This document shows positions 17,501 to 25,631 of a DNA stretch of 64,000 nucleotides, piece after piece. How positions within the stretch are numbered: the stretch's first letter is position 1; each line of letters opens with the position of its first letter. The stretch spans positions 62,001 through 126,000 of the forward strand of contig JAMPFE010000005.1 in assembly GCA_023664705.1 (NCBI GenBank), written 5' to 3'. This stretch comes from Lachnospiraceae bacterium. GTDB taxonomy: Bacteria; Bacillota; Clostridia; Oscillospirales; Ruminococcaceae. The notes beneath the pieces are model-generated. The model was not told where the DNA came from. It saw only the letters and a program-made list of their open reading frames with translations, and did no database searches. The position numbers and the translations under genes were made by a program.

Positions 17501-18244
17501 GCCGTAAAGCTCGGCGATATGCCGCGCGCGTTTTACTTTGCCCGAAAGCAGGTCTTTAATGGGCTTTATATACTCGTTTTCAAGGCTCTCAATGCTCTCG
17601 TATACGCTTTCCGCGCCGCTGAGCCAACCCTCCGCGTCCGCGTATGTCGAAAGCTCCTCCGCCGTGCTCATAATATTTTTCTCGAGAGCATAGTCGTTCT
17701 CGAAGTCGAAGGTATAAAACAGCGTTTCGCGCTCCTCCTTTGAGAACGCGCGGTCGCCCGTAAGCATCTCGTCGTACATATCCTGCATGGCGAGCTTCAT
17801 CGCCTGCGACTGCAGCGCGGTTTTCTTGGCGGCGTCGGCTATCGTGAAGCTTATCGGCAAATCGAAAGCCTCGGCGTTCTCGCGGAGCATTTTCAGACAG
17901 AACGCGTCTATCGTCGAAATGGACGCGCTGCGCAGCGCGAATATCTGCTCGTTAAGGTACTCGCGCTCCCCGAAAGCCTCCTCGGAATTATCGTCCGAAA
18001 GCTCCTCTAACCTGTCGGAGAGCGCCCTGTTGAGCTTCTCCCGCAGGCTTTTCGTGGCGTTTCGCGTAAAGGTCATAACGCAAAGCGTGTCCGCCTTTAT
18101 ATCAAGCTCCCTGTCCGAGAGCAGACGGATAACGCGCTCCACGAGCAGCGTGGTCTTGCCGCTGCCCGCGGCGGCGGTAACGACGGCGGGCGAAGTGTGC
18201 GTATAATCGGCCGCCCTTTGCTGGTCGGGATTAAGCTTACTCAT
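14540..18244 (-). CDS. addA: ATP-dependent helicase/nuclease AddA
   Basis: The 1,234-residue protein is the UvrD-like helicase and nuclease subunit of AddAB, which resects double-strand breaks for RecA recombination. Visible landmarks are the Walker A AAAGSGKTT (residues 24-32), the Walker B CIIVDEFQDVND near 435, YVGDVKQSIYAFRGGNP, the late helicase motif LRLLYVAMTRAREKL, and a C-terminal RecB-type nuclease with GNAYHHAMQF and VVVDYKSDT. Length is usual for the family. It starts 8 nt inside the end of addB and ends in an ATGA overlap with the propeller gene. Confidence 0.97.
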   Translation of the reverse strand: MSKLNPDQQRAADYTHTSPAVVTAAAGSGKTTLLVERVIRLLSDRELDIKADTLCVMTFTRNATKSLREKLNRALSDRLEELSDDNSEEAFGEREYLNEQIFALRSASISTIDAFCLKMLRENAEAFDLPISFTIADAAKKTALQSQAMKLAMQDMYDEMLTGDRAFSKEERETLFYTFDFENDYALEKNIMSTAEELSTYADAEGWLSGAESVYESIESLENEYIKPIKDLLSGKVKRARHIAELYGDVRNNLVPEIREILDGLEPNARNRSRIDSANKLLNEIAPTIFDYIDEDFRRLGIIEAGFKAFEDDPSLETLSGFFAEVKSVEENPVSVDPRSGAKTVYRRLFTNAKNAFKEVVADILGYSVDKAAEEEAFPRQRTAVRSFVKLLRVYGEYLAELKRSSGCVDFSDCELILLEKLRSDDDFRRQLSERFGCIIVDEFQDVNDIQAEIFKLLGNGRLFYVGDVKQSIYAFRGGNPYIMARLAEREGFRELPLNVNYRSRRAVIDTVNAAFSGLMTEEYGGADYARGHQLRLGADYPEIPEECREKYVSEVILLDTKDSADDDKDMAQARFVAAKIKALHDDEGFLISKENGLERCGYSDFAVLLRTKSKIPLYRRALEELGIASSAPKGRNFLDAEEITLVINYLKIIDNPLKNEEMLKVLMSPIYRFTAEEAAQLRLGTLGVAGDALTEKQARSVAKACKKYSLYNCIRVCSQPLDLGELTENETGIAERAVNPKLKRFAEDLSSFRYCSSSGSLNDLIRKVYEDTEITSVVAAFEDSAQRVSNVRALQRLASDFTARDGGDLSDFLRFIDRARENAQGGVEEAARPESAADTVRIMTFHGSKGLEVPVCIMAELQTAMNLSDFSGTLLVNRDKYLALKSVDVKKRLRTKTLAYNSVSRFIRKKLCGEELRLLYVAMTRAREKLIMVGKFDLSDPDGSKFDPNIPEEIFDKTAPFKWVLGSLLRYAPEDMPDSFALDGVDCRIHREKADGVAPSVEAAEEERYEISDGEAEELVSLMNERYAYAEETRQQAKFTVTELAHQQSVRPVNLIKPSFASGGKPSGTEKGNAYHHAMQFISLDSLGDCSERAVSAAIAELVESGKLTEREAEIAEPAHIAEFFRGELGQRMLKSLEIRREQPFYAEICGREVGQDYDGRISVQGQIDLYFVEEDGIVVVDYKSDTVTNLEEERENYAKQVKIYSKILPEFTGKPIKEMYLYAFLADKAYKI

Positions 18245-21200
18245 CTCCGTCCTCCTCTCCTTTTTTGACGTAAGGATTTTCCCATTCGGGCTCTTTTTTC
18301 GTACCGTAAGCGCACGCCTTTTCCACGGTAACGGCGTTTGCGCCCGCGTTCCCGCAAATATCCCCGAATCGGCAGTATTCGCAGGGGTCCTTACGCTTGT
18401 TCTCGGTCTTTCCGTTAACGTCGCGGTGCGTTTCGGTGCACACGAGCGGCAGCGCGCTCACGTCCCCGCCGAACAGCGCCGAAAGCTCCTCGCGGACGGC
18501 GTCGAGCACGTCCCCGCGCAGCCTGTCGAAGCTCTCCGCGTCCGCTTGGTTGAGCGCGTTCGGCGTGAACGTCTTTTTTATCAGCTCGACGGTTTTCTCG
18601 TCAAGCTCGCCCTCGGAGGAAATTTTTTCCAACACGAATTTAAGATACCCCTCGAGGTCGCTCCTCGTCACCTCGTCGCTTATCAGCAGCTCGTTCGGAT
18701 GGTAGTTCATCGCGAGCATCCGGTACGGCGACAGCGTTTCCTCAACGGCGCCCGTGTTCTTCGAGGGCGCGTAGCTCACTCCCCCCGGGCACAGCGTAAG
18801 CGTCGGGTTGTCCTTGTTGGCGTCGCAGAGCGCGAACAGATACAGCAGCATCTGCAAATTCGAGCCGTGCAGCGTATTGTTGAGGTCAAACTCGCGCACG
18901 GAGCTTTTATAGTCCACCACGCGCACATAAACCTTGTCCCTGCCGCCGTTTTCGTCCTTTACCGAAAACGCGTCCACGCGGTCTATCCTGCCCGTAAGCG
19001 TCACCTCCATGCCGTTGTCAAGCCTTATTACAAGCGGCTTTATCTCAATGTACTTATCGCTTTTTTCGGGAACGCGCGGCTCCGCTGCCTCGCGGCTCTC
19101 CTCGGAATACAGCTCCGCGGAGGGTATCACGGCGGCGTTCGGCAATTCGTTGTCGATAAGGAATTTCGGCTCCCTGTCGGCAATGTCCAGCTCGAAGAAC
19201 TTCGGACGGTAGCGCCGCGCGAAAAACTCCGCCTGCACGGTTATAAGCACGTCCGCCGCCGAGTTCGCGATATTGTTGAACAAAAACTCCGTGCGCTTGT
19301 CGTCGGAAAACTCGTTGTTGGTCTCCAGACGGCAGTACTCCGCGAGATATTTTCGCGAAAGCGAATACAGCTCCGCGCGTGTAAGCCCGAAAAAGCCGTC
19401 CGGGTCGCCGCCGTATTCCTTCAAGACGTTTTCCAACACGAAATGTATCGCGTCGCCGCGCTTGGCGTTGTTGAAGCTGCGCGGGCTCTTTTCGTCAATG
19501 CCGAGCCCGTATCGGCAGAAATAGTCGAATTTGCACGCGTTCAGCTTTTCAACGGCGGTCGCGCCGATATAATCCGGCAAAAGCCTGCGCGCCGTGCCCG
19601 CCGAAATACGGTGATGCCCCGAAAAAGCGGCGTTGTCCGCTGTTCTTGCGGTGCGCGAGCTCCGTATATCGTCCAGCATCGCCGTAAAATCCGCGTTTCC
19701 GTTTTTTTCCAGAGCCCTTTTCAGCACGGCGTTATCGCGCCCGCCGCGGCTCAGCCCCATAGCGTACCGCGCCTTTGCCGCCTTTTCCGTGCGGCAGTAG
19801 AATTTATTGCCGAGCTCGGAGGTATCGACGACCCTCGCGTCGGGAAAAGTCCCGAGGATGCCGCCGATAACGTCCGAGCGCTGAACAGCCTCGCCCGAAA
19901 CGTCGTACCGCGGGCAGCTCACGCATAAAAATTCCGACGGCAGCGATACCGCCTTATACGCGCGGTACAGCGACAAATAATACTGCTCCCTTATCGACTT
20001 CAGGCAGCGCTCGCCGAAATGCGTTATGTTGTCGCGCAGCAGCTCCGTCTCATACTGCGAGAATATCCCGCTCTGCGGCGCGGGCGTGGGAAAGCCCTCG
20101 TAGGTCGCTCCGACGATAAACGCCGCCCTTATGTTGTCCGCGCGCGTCCTGTCAATATCGCCGACAAGAACGCAGTCCACGTACTGCGGCGGCTTCGCGA
20201 GCGTCGTTGTCGAGCAGACGTCGCGAAACAGCCCGTAATAGTCGTCAAGCGTGATAGGAACGCCGCCGAGCTCCTTGTGCAGCGCGTCGAATATCCCGAT
20301 AAGCGAGTTCCACAATCTTTGATACAGCGCGACCATCTCCGCGTTCAGCCCCTCGCCGTTTTCGTTCATACAGCGCGAAAACAGCGCCCTCTGCACGCCT
20401 ATATCGTCCGTGAGGAATTTATACAGCAGCTCCGTAAGCTCCGCGCCGTCTATCGTCCCGCTGCCCTTCGGCAGCCTTTTGCGCAGCTTCAGAAGCGGCT
20501 CGGCAACGCCCCTTCTTATCTCCTCCGCCTGCTCCATGGCAGCGTCTCTCTCAAGGCGGTTGTTCTTGAACGTAAACGGCTTTTTGAGGTGCGGCGTTTC
20601 GAGCGCCCATTCGTAAACGTAACTCTCAAACACGTCTATATCCTTTGCCGACAAGCCCACGCGCTCGCCCTTTTCGGGGTCGAATTTGCTGAAAAAGCCC
20701 GTCTTAACGCAGCTCAGCACCGTATCGGCATTGAAGCTCCTCAAAGCGTTCAGCGCGGCGATAACGGCGTTTATCAGCGGCTGATACAAAATAGGCTCCG
20801 GCGAGTCCGTGAAAACGGGTATATCATACCTCGCGAACGCGCTTTCCACGTATCTCCCGTAAGCGCCCGCGTCCGCGCAGAGCACGGCTATCTCGCGGTA
20901 GCGCATGCCCTTTTCGCTCACCAGCTGCCGTATTTTCGCGGCAGCGTAGTCGACCTCCTCGTAAACGCTCGGCGCGCTCACCAACTCAACGCTGTCCCCG
21001 AGCTCAACGGCGCTCTTCCCCGCCGAGAAAAGCCGCTCGGTAAGCTCGCGCAAAGGGCTGCCTTCGCCCATTCTGTCGGCTATCCCCTCCGTGACGAACC
21101 TTATCTCGCAGCCGTCCTCCTCCGCCTGCCGTTTAAGGCGGCTTATCTGTTCAAGGGGAGTTCTGAAAACCTCCCTGCCGCCGTCAAGCTCTGCGGCAAA

Positions 21201-21908
21201 GCCGAACGTCACGTTCTCCGCCTTGCCGATAACGCGCCGCAGAAACAAAAGCTGGTCGCCCGTAAAATCGTTGAAGCAGTCCACGAAAACGCCCGCGCCG
21301 TCAAGCTCCGTATACCCCCCCTCGGCAACGATATCCGCCGCCAGCCCCGTTATATCCAGCCTGTCGATATAGTCCGAGATAAGCTCCTCGTACTGCCCGT
21401 AAAGCATACCGACCTCGGCGAGCTTTTTCACCACGGGCGAATTTTGCTTCCCGTCGAGCTCGAAATTCGGCAGGCTCTCCTCGAGGTCGCGCGCGGTAAT
21501 GCCCGCCGTCTTGAACATCGAAACGGTCTGCACCATTTTTTCGCAGAAGCCCTGCCGCGAGGCTATCTTCGCGAGCGCCGAAAGCGCCGTCTTGTTGTCG
21601 TTGACGGTCTTATGCATTATGATGCTCTTTACGATGTCGTCCGCCGGGAGGCGCGTCTCGCCGCTCTTTTCGAGTATCTCCCTCGACAGTGCCGAAAACG
21701 TCGTTATCTTCACCTCGTCAAATCGCGAAAGCAGCCCCTTTTCGTCAAGTATCCCGTAGATCGCCTTTTCCGTCTCGTACTCGAACTGCTCCGGGACTAT
21801 GTAAACGATATTCCGCTTGCTTTCGCTCTTTTCCAGCAGCGAAACAAGCCCGCTCCTTACCCTTGCCGAAATATCGAAATTCGCCTTCGCGACAATGAAT
21901 GTTACCAA
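18237..21908 (-). CDS. addB: AddB-type helicase/nuclease subunit
   Basis: The 1,223-residue protein pairs with AddA. A C-terminal nuclease carries VRVVDYKSSVREF near residue 1000. The iron-sulfur staple is present: one Cys in LNACKFDYFCRYG (about 792) and CEYCRFGDIC (C-x2-C-x5-C) near 1177. The N-terminus, VTFIVAKANFDISARVRSG, lies where Bacillus AddB has a Walker A G-x-S-G-S-G-K-T, and no P-loop is visible. That makes it RexB-like in this respect. Translation starts at TTG 21908, 8 nt after GGAG. It overlaps the upstream nuclease-like gene by 7 nt and addA by 8 nt. Confidence 0.95.
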   Translation of the reverse strand: MVTFIVAKANFDISARVRSGLVSLLEKSESKRNIVYIVPEQFEYETEKAIYGILDEKGLLSRFDEVKITTFSALSREILEKSGETRLPADDIVKSIIMHKTVNDNKTALSALAKIASRQGFCEKMVQTVSMFKTAGITARDLEESLPNFELDGKQNSPVVKKLAEVGMLYGQYEELISDYIDRLDITGLAADIVAEGGYTELDGAGVFVDCFNDFTGDQLLFLRRVIGKAENVTFGFAAELDGGREVFRTPLEQISRLKRQAEEDGCEIRFVTEGIADRMGEGSPLRELTERLFSAGKSAVELGDSVELVSAPSVYEEVDYAAAKIRQLVSEKGMRYREIAVLCADAGAYGRYVESAFARYDIPVFTDSPEPILYQPLINAVIAALNALRSFNADTVLSCVKTGFFSKFDPEKGERVGLSAKDIDVFESYVYEWALETPHLKKPFTFKNNRLERDAAMEQAEEIRRGVAEPLLKLRKRLPKGSGTIDGAELTELLYKFLTDDIGVQRALFSRCMNENGEGLNAEMVALYQRLWNSLIGIFDALHKELGGVPITLDDYYGLFRDVCSTTTLAKPPQYVDCVLVGDIDRTRADNIRAAFIVGATYEGFPTPAPQSGIFSQYETELLRDNITHFGERCLKSIREQYYLSLYRAYKAVSLPSEFLCVSCPRYDVSGEAVQRSDVIGGILGTFPDARVVDTSELGNKFYCRTEKAAKARYAMGLSRGGRDNAVLKRALEKNGNADFTAMLDDIRSSRTARTADNAAFSGHHRISAGTARRLLPDYIGATAVEKLNACKFDYFCRYGLGIDEKSPRSFNNAKRGDAIHFVLENVLKEYGGDPDGFFGLTRAELYSLSRKYLAEYCRLETNNEFSDDKRTEFLFNNIANSAADVLITVQAEFFARRYRPKFFELDIADREPKFLIDNELPNAAVIPSAELYSEESREAAEPRVPEKSDKYIEIKPLVIRLDNGMEVTLTGRIDRVDAFSVKDENGGRDKVYVRVVDYKSSVREFDLNNTLHGSNLQMLLYLFALCDANKDNPTLTLCPGGVSYAPSKNTGAVEETLSPYRMLAMNYHPNELLISDEVTRSDLEGYLKFVLEKISSEGELDEKTVELIKKTFTPNALNQADAESFDRLRGDVLDAVREELSALFGGDVSALPLVCTETHRDVNGKTENKRKDPCEYCRFGDICGNAGANAVTVEKACAYGTKKEPEWENPYVKKGEEDGDE

Positions 21909-22630
21909 ATCGTCCGCTCCTTTTCGTTGACCTCGTACAAAAACTCCCTGCCGACCTCGCCGACCCTGCGTATCAACCCGACCGTCCGCAGCACCTCCGT
22001 CCGCAGCGACGAACGGCTCTCCTTTGCCGCCGCGCAGAGCTGCTTTTTCGTGAACCTCTCGGGCAGCCCCTCCGGCAGGAAAACCGCATAGTCGCGCGGC
22101 ATATCCAGCCGCAGCTCCTCGGTTATCTCAAGCGGCACCTGCTTTATCAGACACCTCTTCCGCGCCGCCCTGTTCCTCATATCGGGAATTTTCTCTCCGC
22201 GGAAATACACGCGCTTTTCCGTTTTCAGCCGCACCAGAATAATCGACAGATTTTCCTCGTTGAGGAACTCCCGTATCGAATAAAGCTCCTCGAAAATTTT
22301 CAGCTTGGAATACTGCCTTCTGGGAGCGCTCTCATCGGCTATCTCCCCCGAATCCTCGCAAACGAACAGCGTCCTGTACTCGCCGATAACGGGATGCACG
22401 ACCGTCACCCGCGAGTGCTCCGAAAACACGCGCAGCTTGTCCTTAAGGCGGTAAAGCGCCTTTGTCTGTATCTCGAAAATGCCGTCCTCGCTCACCGCGT
22501 CGGCAAAAAAGCTGCCTATCCTTATCTCCTGCTCGTCGGAATACGGCGCGTAGTAGTTCTTCAGCACCGCGTGTATCAGCTTCTCGTTCTGCGTTCCCAC
22601 CGAGCCGTGAAAGCCCCTGCCGTCGTTCAT
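21902..22630 (-). CDS. Predicted PD-(D/E)xK-like protein with C-terminal winged-helix-like tail, coupled to addB
   Basis: I do not recognise a named family. With the start at ATG 22630 (35 nt after the preceding stop) it has 242 residues; an ATG at 22708 inside the upstream gene is also possible. The N-terminal third shows a nuclease-like order: Glu16 in NEKLIHAVLKNYY, Glu35 in EQEIRIGSFF, Asp44 in FADAV, then Glu53-x-Gln55 and Lys57 in GIFEIQTKAL. A helix-rich middle follows. The tail FTKKQLCAAAKESRSSLRTE through RRVGEVGREFLYEV looks like a winged helix. Its stop overlaps the addB start by 7 nt, so translation is coupled to AddB. A role in DNA end processing with AddAB is inference only. Confidence 0.7.
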   Translation of the reverse strand: MNDGRGFHGSVGTQNEKLIHAVLKNYYAPYSDEQEIRIGSFFADAVSEDGIFEIQTKALYRLKDKLRVFSEHSRVTVVHPVIGEYRTLFVCEDSGEIADESAPRRQYSKLKIFEELYSIREFLNEENLSIILVRLKTEKRVYFRGEKIPDMRNRAARKRCLIKQVPLEITEELRLDMPRDYAVFLPEGLPERFTKKQLCAAAKESRSSLRTEVLRTVGLIRRVGEVGREFLYEVNEKERTIW

Positions 22631-22664
22631 CAGCGCCGCCCCCAGAGCCGCCGAGAATCTCTCC

Positions 22665-23474
22665 CTATCTCCCGCGCTTTTCAATAAACCTCGCCACCCC
22701 GTCGTCATCGTTGCCGCCGATGATAATATCGGCAGCCCTTTTCAGCTCGTCAACGGCGTTCGCCACAGCGGCGCCCGTATCGGCAGCCCTTATCATCGAA
22801 ATATCGTTGAAATTATCCCCGAAGCAGACCAGCTCGTCCGCGTTCACAAGCTCCGCGAGCTGCCTTGCGGCGTTCGCCTTGGAGGCGCCTTTGTCGTATA
22901 TCTCGTACCATATCATATCGTCGTAGGTGTCGCGCTGAACGTTCCTCGCAAAGCCGTTCTCCTCGATGAAAACACGGTCAAGCGGCGCGGTATCGCGCGG
23001 GTCGATGACCGTAAAATAAAAAATATCCCCCTCGAAAAGCGCCCCCCAGCCGCTCACGGGGCGCAGCCTTTTGTCGCCCCGCCGCGAATTGACGTAGCCT
23101 TTCACGTCGTCAAGGCGGCTTTCGAGATAGGAGACCCTTTCCTCGCCGTCAATGAACGAATACACCAGCGGCGCGATATTTTCCCTTATAAACAGCTCCT
23201 TCGCCATATTTCGGCAGTCGTCGCTGTAAACGTTTTCAATAATCCGCTCCCCCGTTCTCGGGTCGATGATGAACACCCCGTTGAAAACGATCGCCGGGCA
23301 CGACAGCGCAAGCCCGCTCACCAACGGCGACGCGCTCGCAAACGAACGCGCCGTGGCATAGGTGAACATCACGCCGCGCCCCATAAGCGCGTTCAGCGTA
23401 TCAACGGAGTACTCCGACAGCGATGTATCGGAGCGCAGCAGAGTGCCGTCCAAGTCGGTAACGTACAAAGTCAT
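22665..23474 (-). CDS. Cof-type HAD hydrolase
   Basis: The 269-residue protein is a HAD IIB (Cof) phosphatase. Motif I is VTDLDGTLL with the nucleophile Asp near residue 7. The cap domain follows. The C-terminal motif is LVCFGDNFNDISMIRAADTGAAVANA (Asp pair in GDNFND). Typical substrates are sugar phosphates or flavin-type phosphates, and none can be assigned here. It begins 1 nt after the stop of the truncated PfkB-like gene and precedes the nuclease-like gene. Confidence 0.9.
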   Translation of the reverse strand: MTLYVTDLDGTLLRSDTSLSEYSVDTLNALMGRGVMFTYATARSFASASPLVSGLALSCPAIVFNGVFIIDPRTGERIIENVYSDDCRNMAKELFIRENIAPLVYSFIDGEERVSYLESRLDDVKGYVNSRRGDKRLRPVSGWGALFEGDIFYFTVIDPRDTAPLDRVFIEENGFARNVQRDTYDDMIWYEIYDKGASKANAARQLAELVNADELVCFGDNFNDISMIRAADTGAAVANAVDELKRAADIIIGGNDDDGVARFIEKRGR

Positions 23475-23475
23475 A

Positions 23476-24153
23476 TCAATATTCCTTGCAGCCCTCCACA
23501 GCGAACCTGTGGCTGAGCATATATTCGCGCAGCTCCGCGCCGTCGGGGAAATATTCCCCCTCCCTCTGAATGGAAATGCAGCCGCAGGCGTTCGCCCTGA
23601 TGACCGCCTCCCCGAGAGGGAGCTCCTCGATAATGCCGCTTATCAGCCCCGCCGCGAAAGCCTTTCCCGCGCCGCGCGTATCGACCACCCTGTCCGCGCG
23701 GAACGTCGGCGCATAGCCGCTCTCCTTCGCGCTTCGGTAATACGCGCCCTTTTTGTCGAGCGTTATAACTATCTTCGGCACTCCCGGCGCCAGATAATAT
23801 TTCGCCGTCTCCTCGGGGTCGTCAAGCCCGCACAGCGCCTTGGCGTCCTCGTCGCTCGGCACAAAGATCTCGCACAGCGCCGCGATCTCGTTGATCAGCG
23901 CGTATTTATCGGGAGCGACGCCTCTCAGATCGGGGTCGAACACCACGGGAACCTCCAGCGCCCTAAAGCGCCCGCAGACCTCCCGCACGAGCCGCGCGTT
24001 TTCCTCCGAGGCAGCCGCGAACTCCCCCGTGATGAAAACCGCCTTAACCTCCGCGCTGTCCGCGGGCGCGGGAGCCGCCTTAACGCCGAGCCTTTCAAGC
24101 CCCTTTAAAATGCTGTATTCCCGCGAGCCCGCGTACTCCAGTACCAAACCCAT
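23476..24153 (-). CDS. Truncated PfkB-like protein lacking the catalytic Asp
   Basis: This 225-residue protein keeps the C-terminal two-thirds of a ribokinase/PfkB fold, with VVFDPDLRG, IFVPSDEDAKALCG, KIVITLDKKGAYY and the second signature region VVDTRGAGKAFAAGL. The N-terminal substrate-binding lid of normal PfkB kinases (about 90 residues) is absent. The hisS stop lies 12 nt upstream, leaving no room for it. At position 164 the catalytic Asp of GAGD is Lys. ATG 24153 follows GAGGTG by 6 nt; a GTG at 24162 is also in frame. It is probably not a kinase. It may be a binding protein or a decaying gene, though the frame is intact. Confidence 0.8.
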   Translation of the reverse strand: MGLVLEYAGSREYSILKGLERLGVKAAPAPADSAEVKAVFITGEFAAASEENARLVREVCGRFRALEVPVVFDPDLRGVAPDKYALINEIAALCEIFVPSDEDAKALCGLDDPEETAKYYLAPGVPKIVITLDKKGAYYRSAKESGYAPTFRADRVVDTRGAGKAFAAGLISGIIEELPLGEAVIRANACGCISIQREGEYFPDGAELREYMLSHRFAVEGCKEY

Positions 24154-24165
24154 ACCGCTCACCTC

Positions 24166-25392
24166 TTATTTTTCGTCAAACATCTTCACATTCCCGTCGG
24201 GATACGCAAACCCGACAAATCCGCACGCCTGCAGCCTGTTAAGAAACGCCCCCAGCTTCTTCGGCGTCTTGTATATCGCCACGTCGTACTCTTTCCGCAG
24301 CTCGTCGGCTCTCGCGCAGACCTCCGTAAAATTGTCCTCGTACAGCGCCGCAAGCATTTTCTTGGAGGAAGCCGTGCGGTTCTGCTCGGCAAGAATACCG
24401 AAAATGCGCTCAAACCCTATCGAAAAGCCGCAGGCGGGTATCTCCTCGCCGATGAATTTCCCGATGAGCTTGTCGTAGCGCCCGCCGCCCGCGACGGAGC
24501 TGCCGTAATTCTCGGAGCGCACCTCGAACACCGTGCCCGTGTAGTAGCCCTGTCCGCGCACAAGCGAAATATCGAACTCCACGCCGTATTCCCCGTTCGC
24601 CATCGCCTTGCTGTCGGCGATTATTTTCGACAGCCGCGCGGTTTTCTCCGCGCCGACTATCTCCGTCACCCTGTCAAGCGTCAGCGGCAATTGCGACAGC
24701 ACGTCCGAAAGCCCGTCCACGGCAGTCTTGTCAAATCCCTTTTCGGCAAGCTCCGCGGCAACGCCCTCCGCGCCTATCTTGTCCAGCTTGTCAAAGCTCA
24801 CGCAGACCGTCGCGAGCTCCCCCTCGGGGAACCCCAGCGCCGCCAGCATCCCGTTCAGCACCTCGCGGTCGTTCACGCGCACGGTAAATTTTCCGATATC
24901 GAGCGCCAGCAGCGCCTTTGCGGTCACGGCGATAAGCTCTATCTCGCATTCGGGCTCGCCGTCTCCGATAACGTCGATATCGCACTGCATAAACTCGCGC
25001 AGCCGCCCTTTCTGGGGGTTCTCGGCGCGGTACACCTTGTCCATCTGTATCGCCTTAAACGGCATGGGCAGGCTCTGCCTGTTCGCCGCGAAATACCTCG
25101 TCAGCGGCAGCGTCAGATCGTACCGCAGCCCCAGATCGCAAAGCCCGTTCTCGTCGCCGTCCGCCAGCGCCCTCCGGAGCTTGTCGCCGCGCTTCAGTAT
25201 CTTGAATATCAGGTTCAGATTGTCGCCGCCGTCGCTCTTATCGAGATTTTCCGCGTCCTCGATAGCGGGCGTCGTTATGCGCGAAAAGCCGTTTTCGCGG
25301 TATATCTCGGAAATGGTCCTCTGCATGCTCTCGCGCAGCTCCGCCTCCCGCGGCAGATAATCGCGCGTACCCTTTACACATTTGATCTTCAT
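24166..25392 (-). CDS. hisS: Histidyl-tRNA synthetase (HisS/HisZ family)
   Basis: The 408-residue class II protein begins MKIKCVKGTRDYLPRE. It has the RYDLTLPLTRYFA variant found in eukaryote-like HisRS, motif 2 KVYRAENPQKGRLREFMQ, the His-specific LVRGQGYYTGTVFE (usual form LVRGLDYYT) and motif 3 GFSIGFERI. The anticodon-binding region after motif 3 is short, about 65 residues. HisZ, the ATP-phosphoribosyltransferase regulatory homologue, is an alternative, but the Arg in LVRG and the intact motifs favour a synthetase. ATG 25392 has AAGGA upstream. The leader is only about 30 nt and holds no T-box. Confidence 0.85.
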   Translation of the reverse strand: MKIKCVKGTRDYLPREAELRESMQRTISEIYRENGFSRITTPAIEDAENLDKSDGGDNLNLIFKILKRGDKLRRALADGDENGLCDLGLRYDLTLPLTRYFAANRQSLPMPFKAIQMDKVYRAENPQKGRLREFMQCDIDVIGDGEPECEIELIAVTAKALLALDIGKFTVRVNDREVLNGMLAALGFPEGELATVCVSFDKLDKIGAEGVAAELAEKGFDKTAVDGLSDVLSQLPLTLDRVTEIVGAEKTARLSKIIADSKAMANGEYGVEFDISLVRGQGYYTGTVFEVRSENYGSSVAGGGRYDKLIGKFIGEEIPACGFSIGFERIFGILAEQNRTASSKKMLAALYEDNFTEVCARADELRKEYDVAIYKTPKKLGAFLNRLQACGFVGFAYPDGNVKMFDEK

Positions 25393-25426
25393 TGAATTAT
25401 CCTTTCCAAATCTTGTATTTACATAA

Positions 25427-25455
25427 ATTATAGCATTTTGCCGCCGCTTTGTCAA
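25427..25455 (-). promoter_or_regulatory. Consensus sigma-A promoter of the hisS-addBA operon
   Basis: A perfect -35 TTGACA (25450-25455) and -10 TATAAT (25427-25432) on the minus strand are separated by 17 bp. Short CCGCC/GGCGG arms (25441-25445 and 25456-25460) flank the -35 box and could be an operator. It is the only clear promoter upstream of the eight-gene operon that ends at 12366. Confidence 0.9.
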
Positions 25456-25543
25456 GGCGGTTTGCAAGGCTTTTTTGAGCCCCCGCCGCGCCGCGTCTCG
25501 AAATAAAACAAATCGAAGCGCTCAATATTGTATATTATTACTA

Positions 25544-25572
25544 TTGCGTTTGTTTCCGTTTTTTGGTATAAT
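25544..25572 (+). promoter_or_regulatory. Sigma-A promoter of the zinc-ribbon/propeller gene
   Basis: TTGCGT (25544-25549) and TATAAT (25567-25572) are 17 bp apart, about 60 nt upstream of the ATG at 25632. It is divergent from the hisS promoter. Confidence 0.75.
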
Positions 25573-25631
25573 AGTATATAGTGTATTATTTTGCGTTGAT
25601 ATGCACAACTCATTTTCGGAAGGAGAAAATT

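Noticed and set aside
14747..17743. Long plus-strand open frame (998 codons)
   Set aside because: It lies entirely antisense to addA, has Arg/Leu/Val-rich low-information sequence and no ribosome site or motifs. GC-rich coding DNA produces such shadows.
25393..25450. T-box or other riboswitch before hisS
   Set aside because: The promoter leaves only about 30 nt of leader, too short for a T-box, and no specifier or T-box sequence is present.
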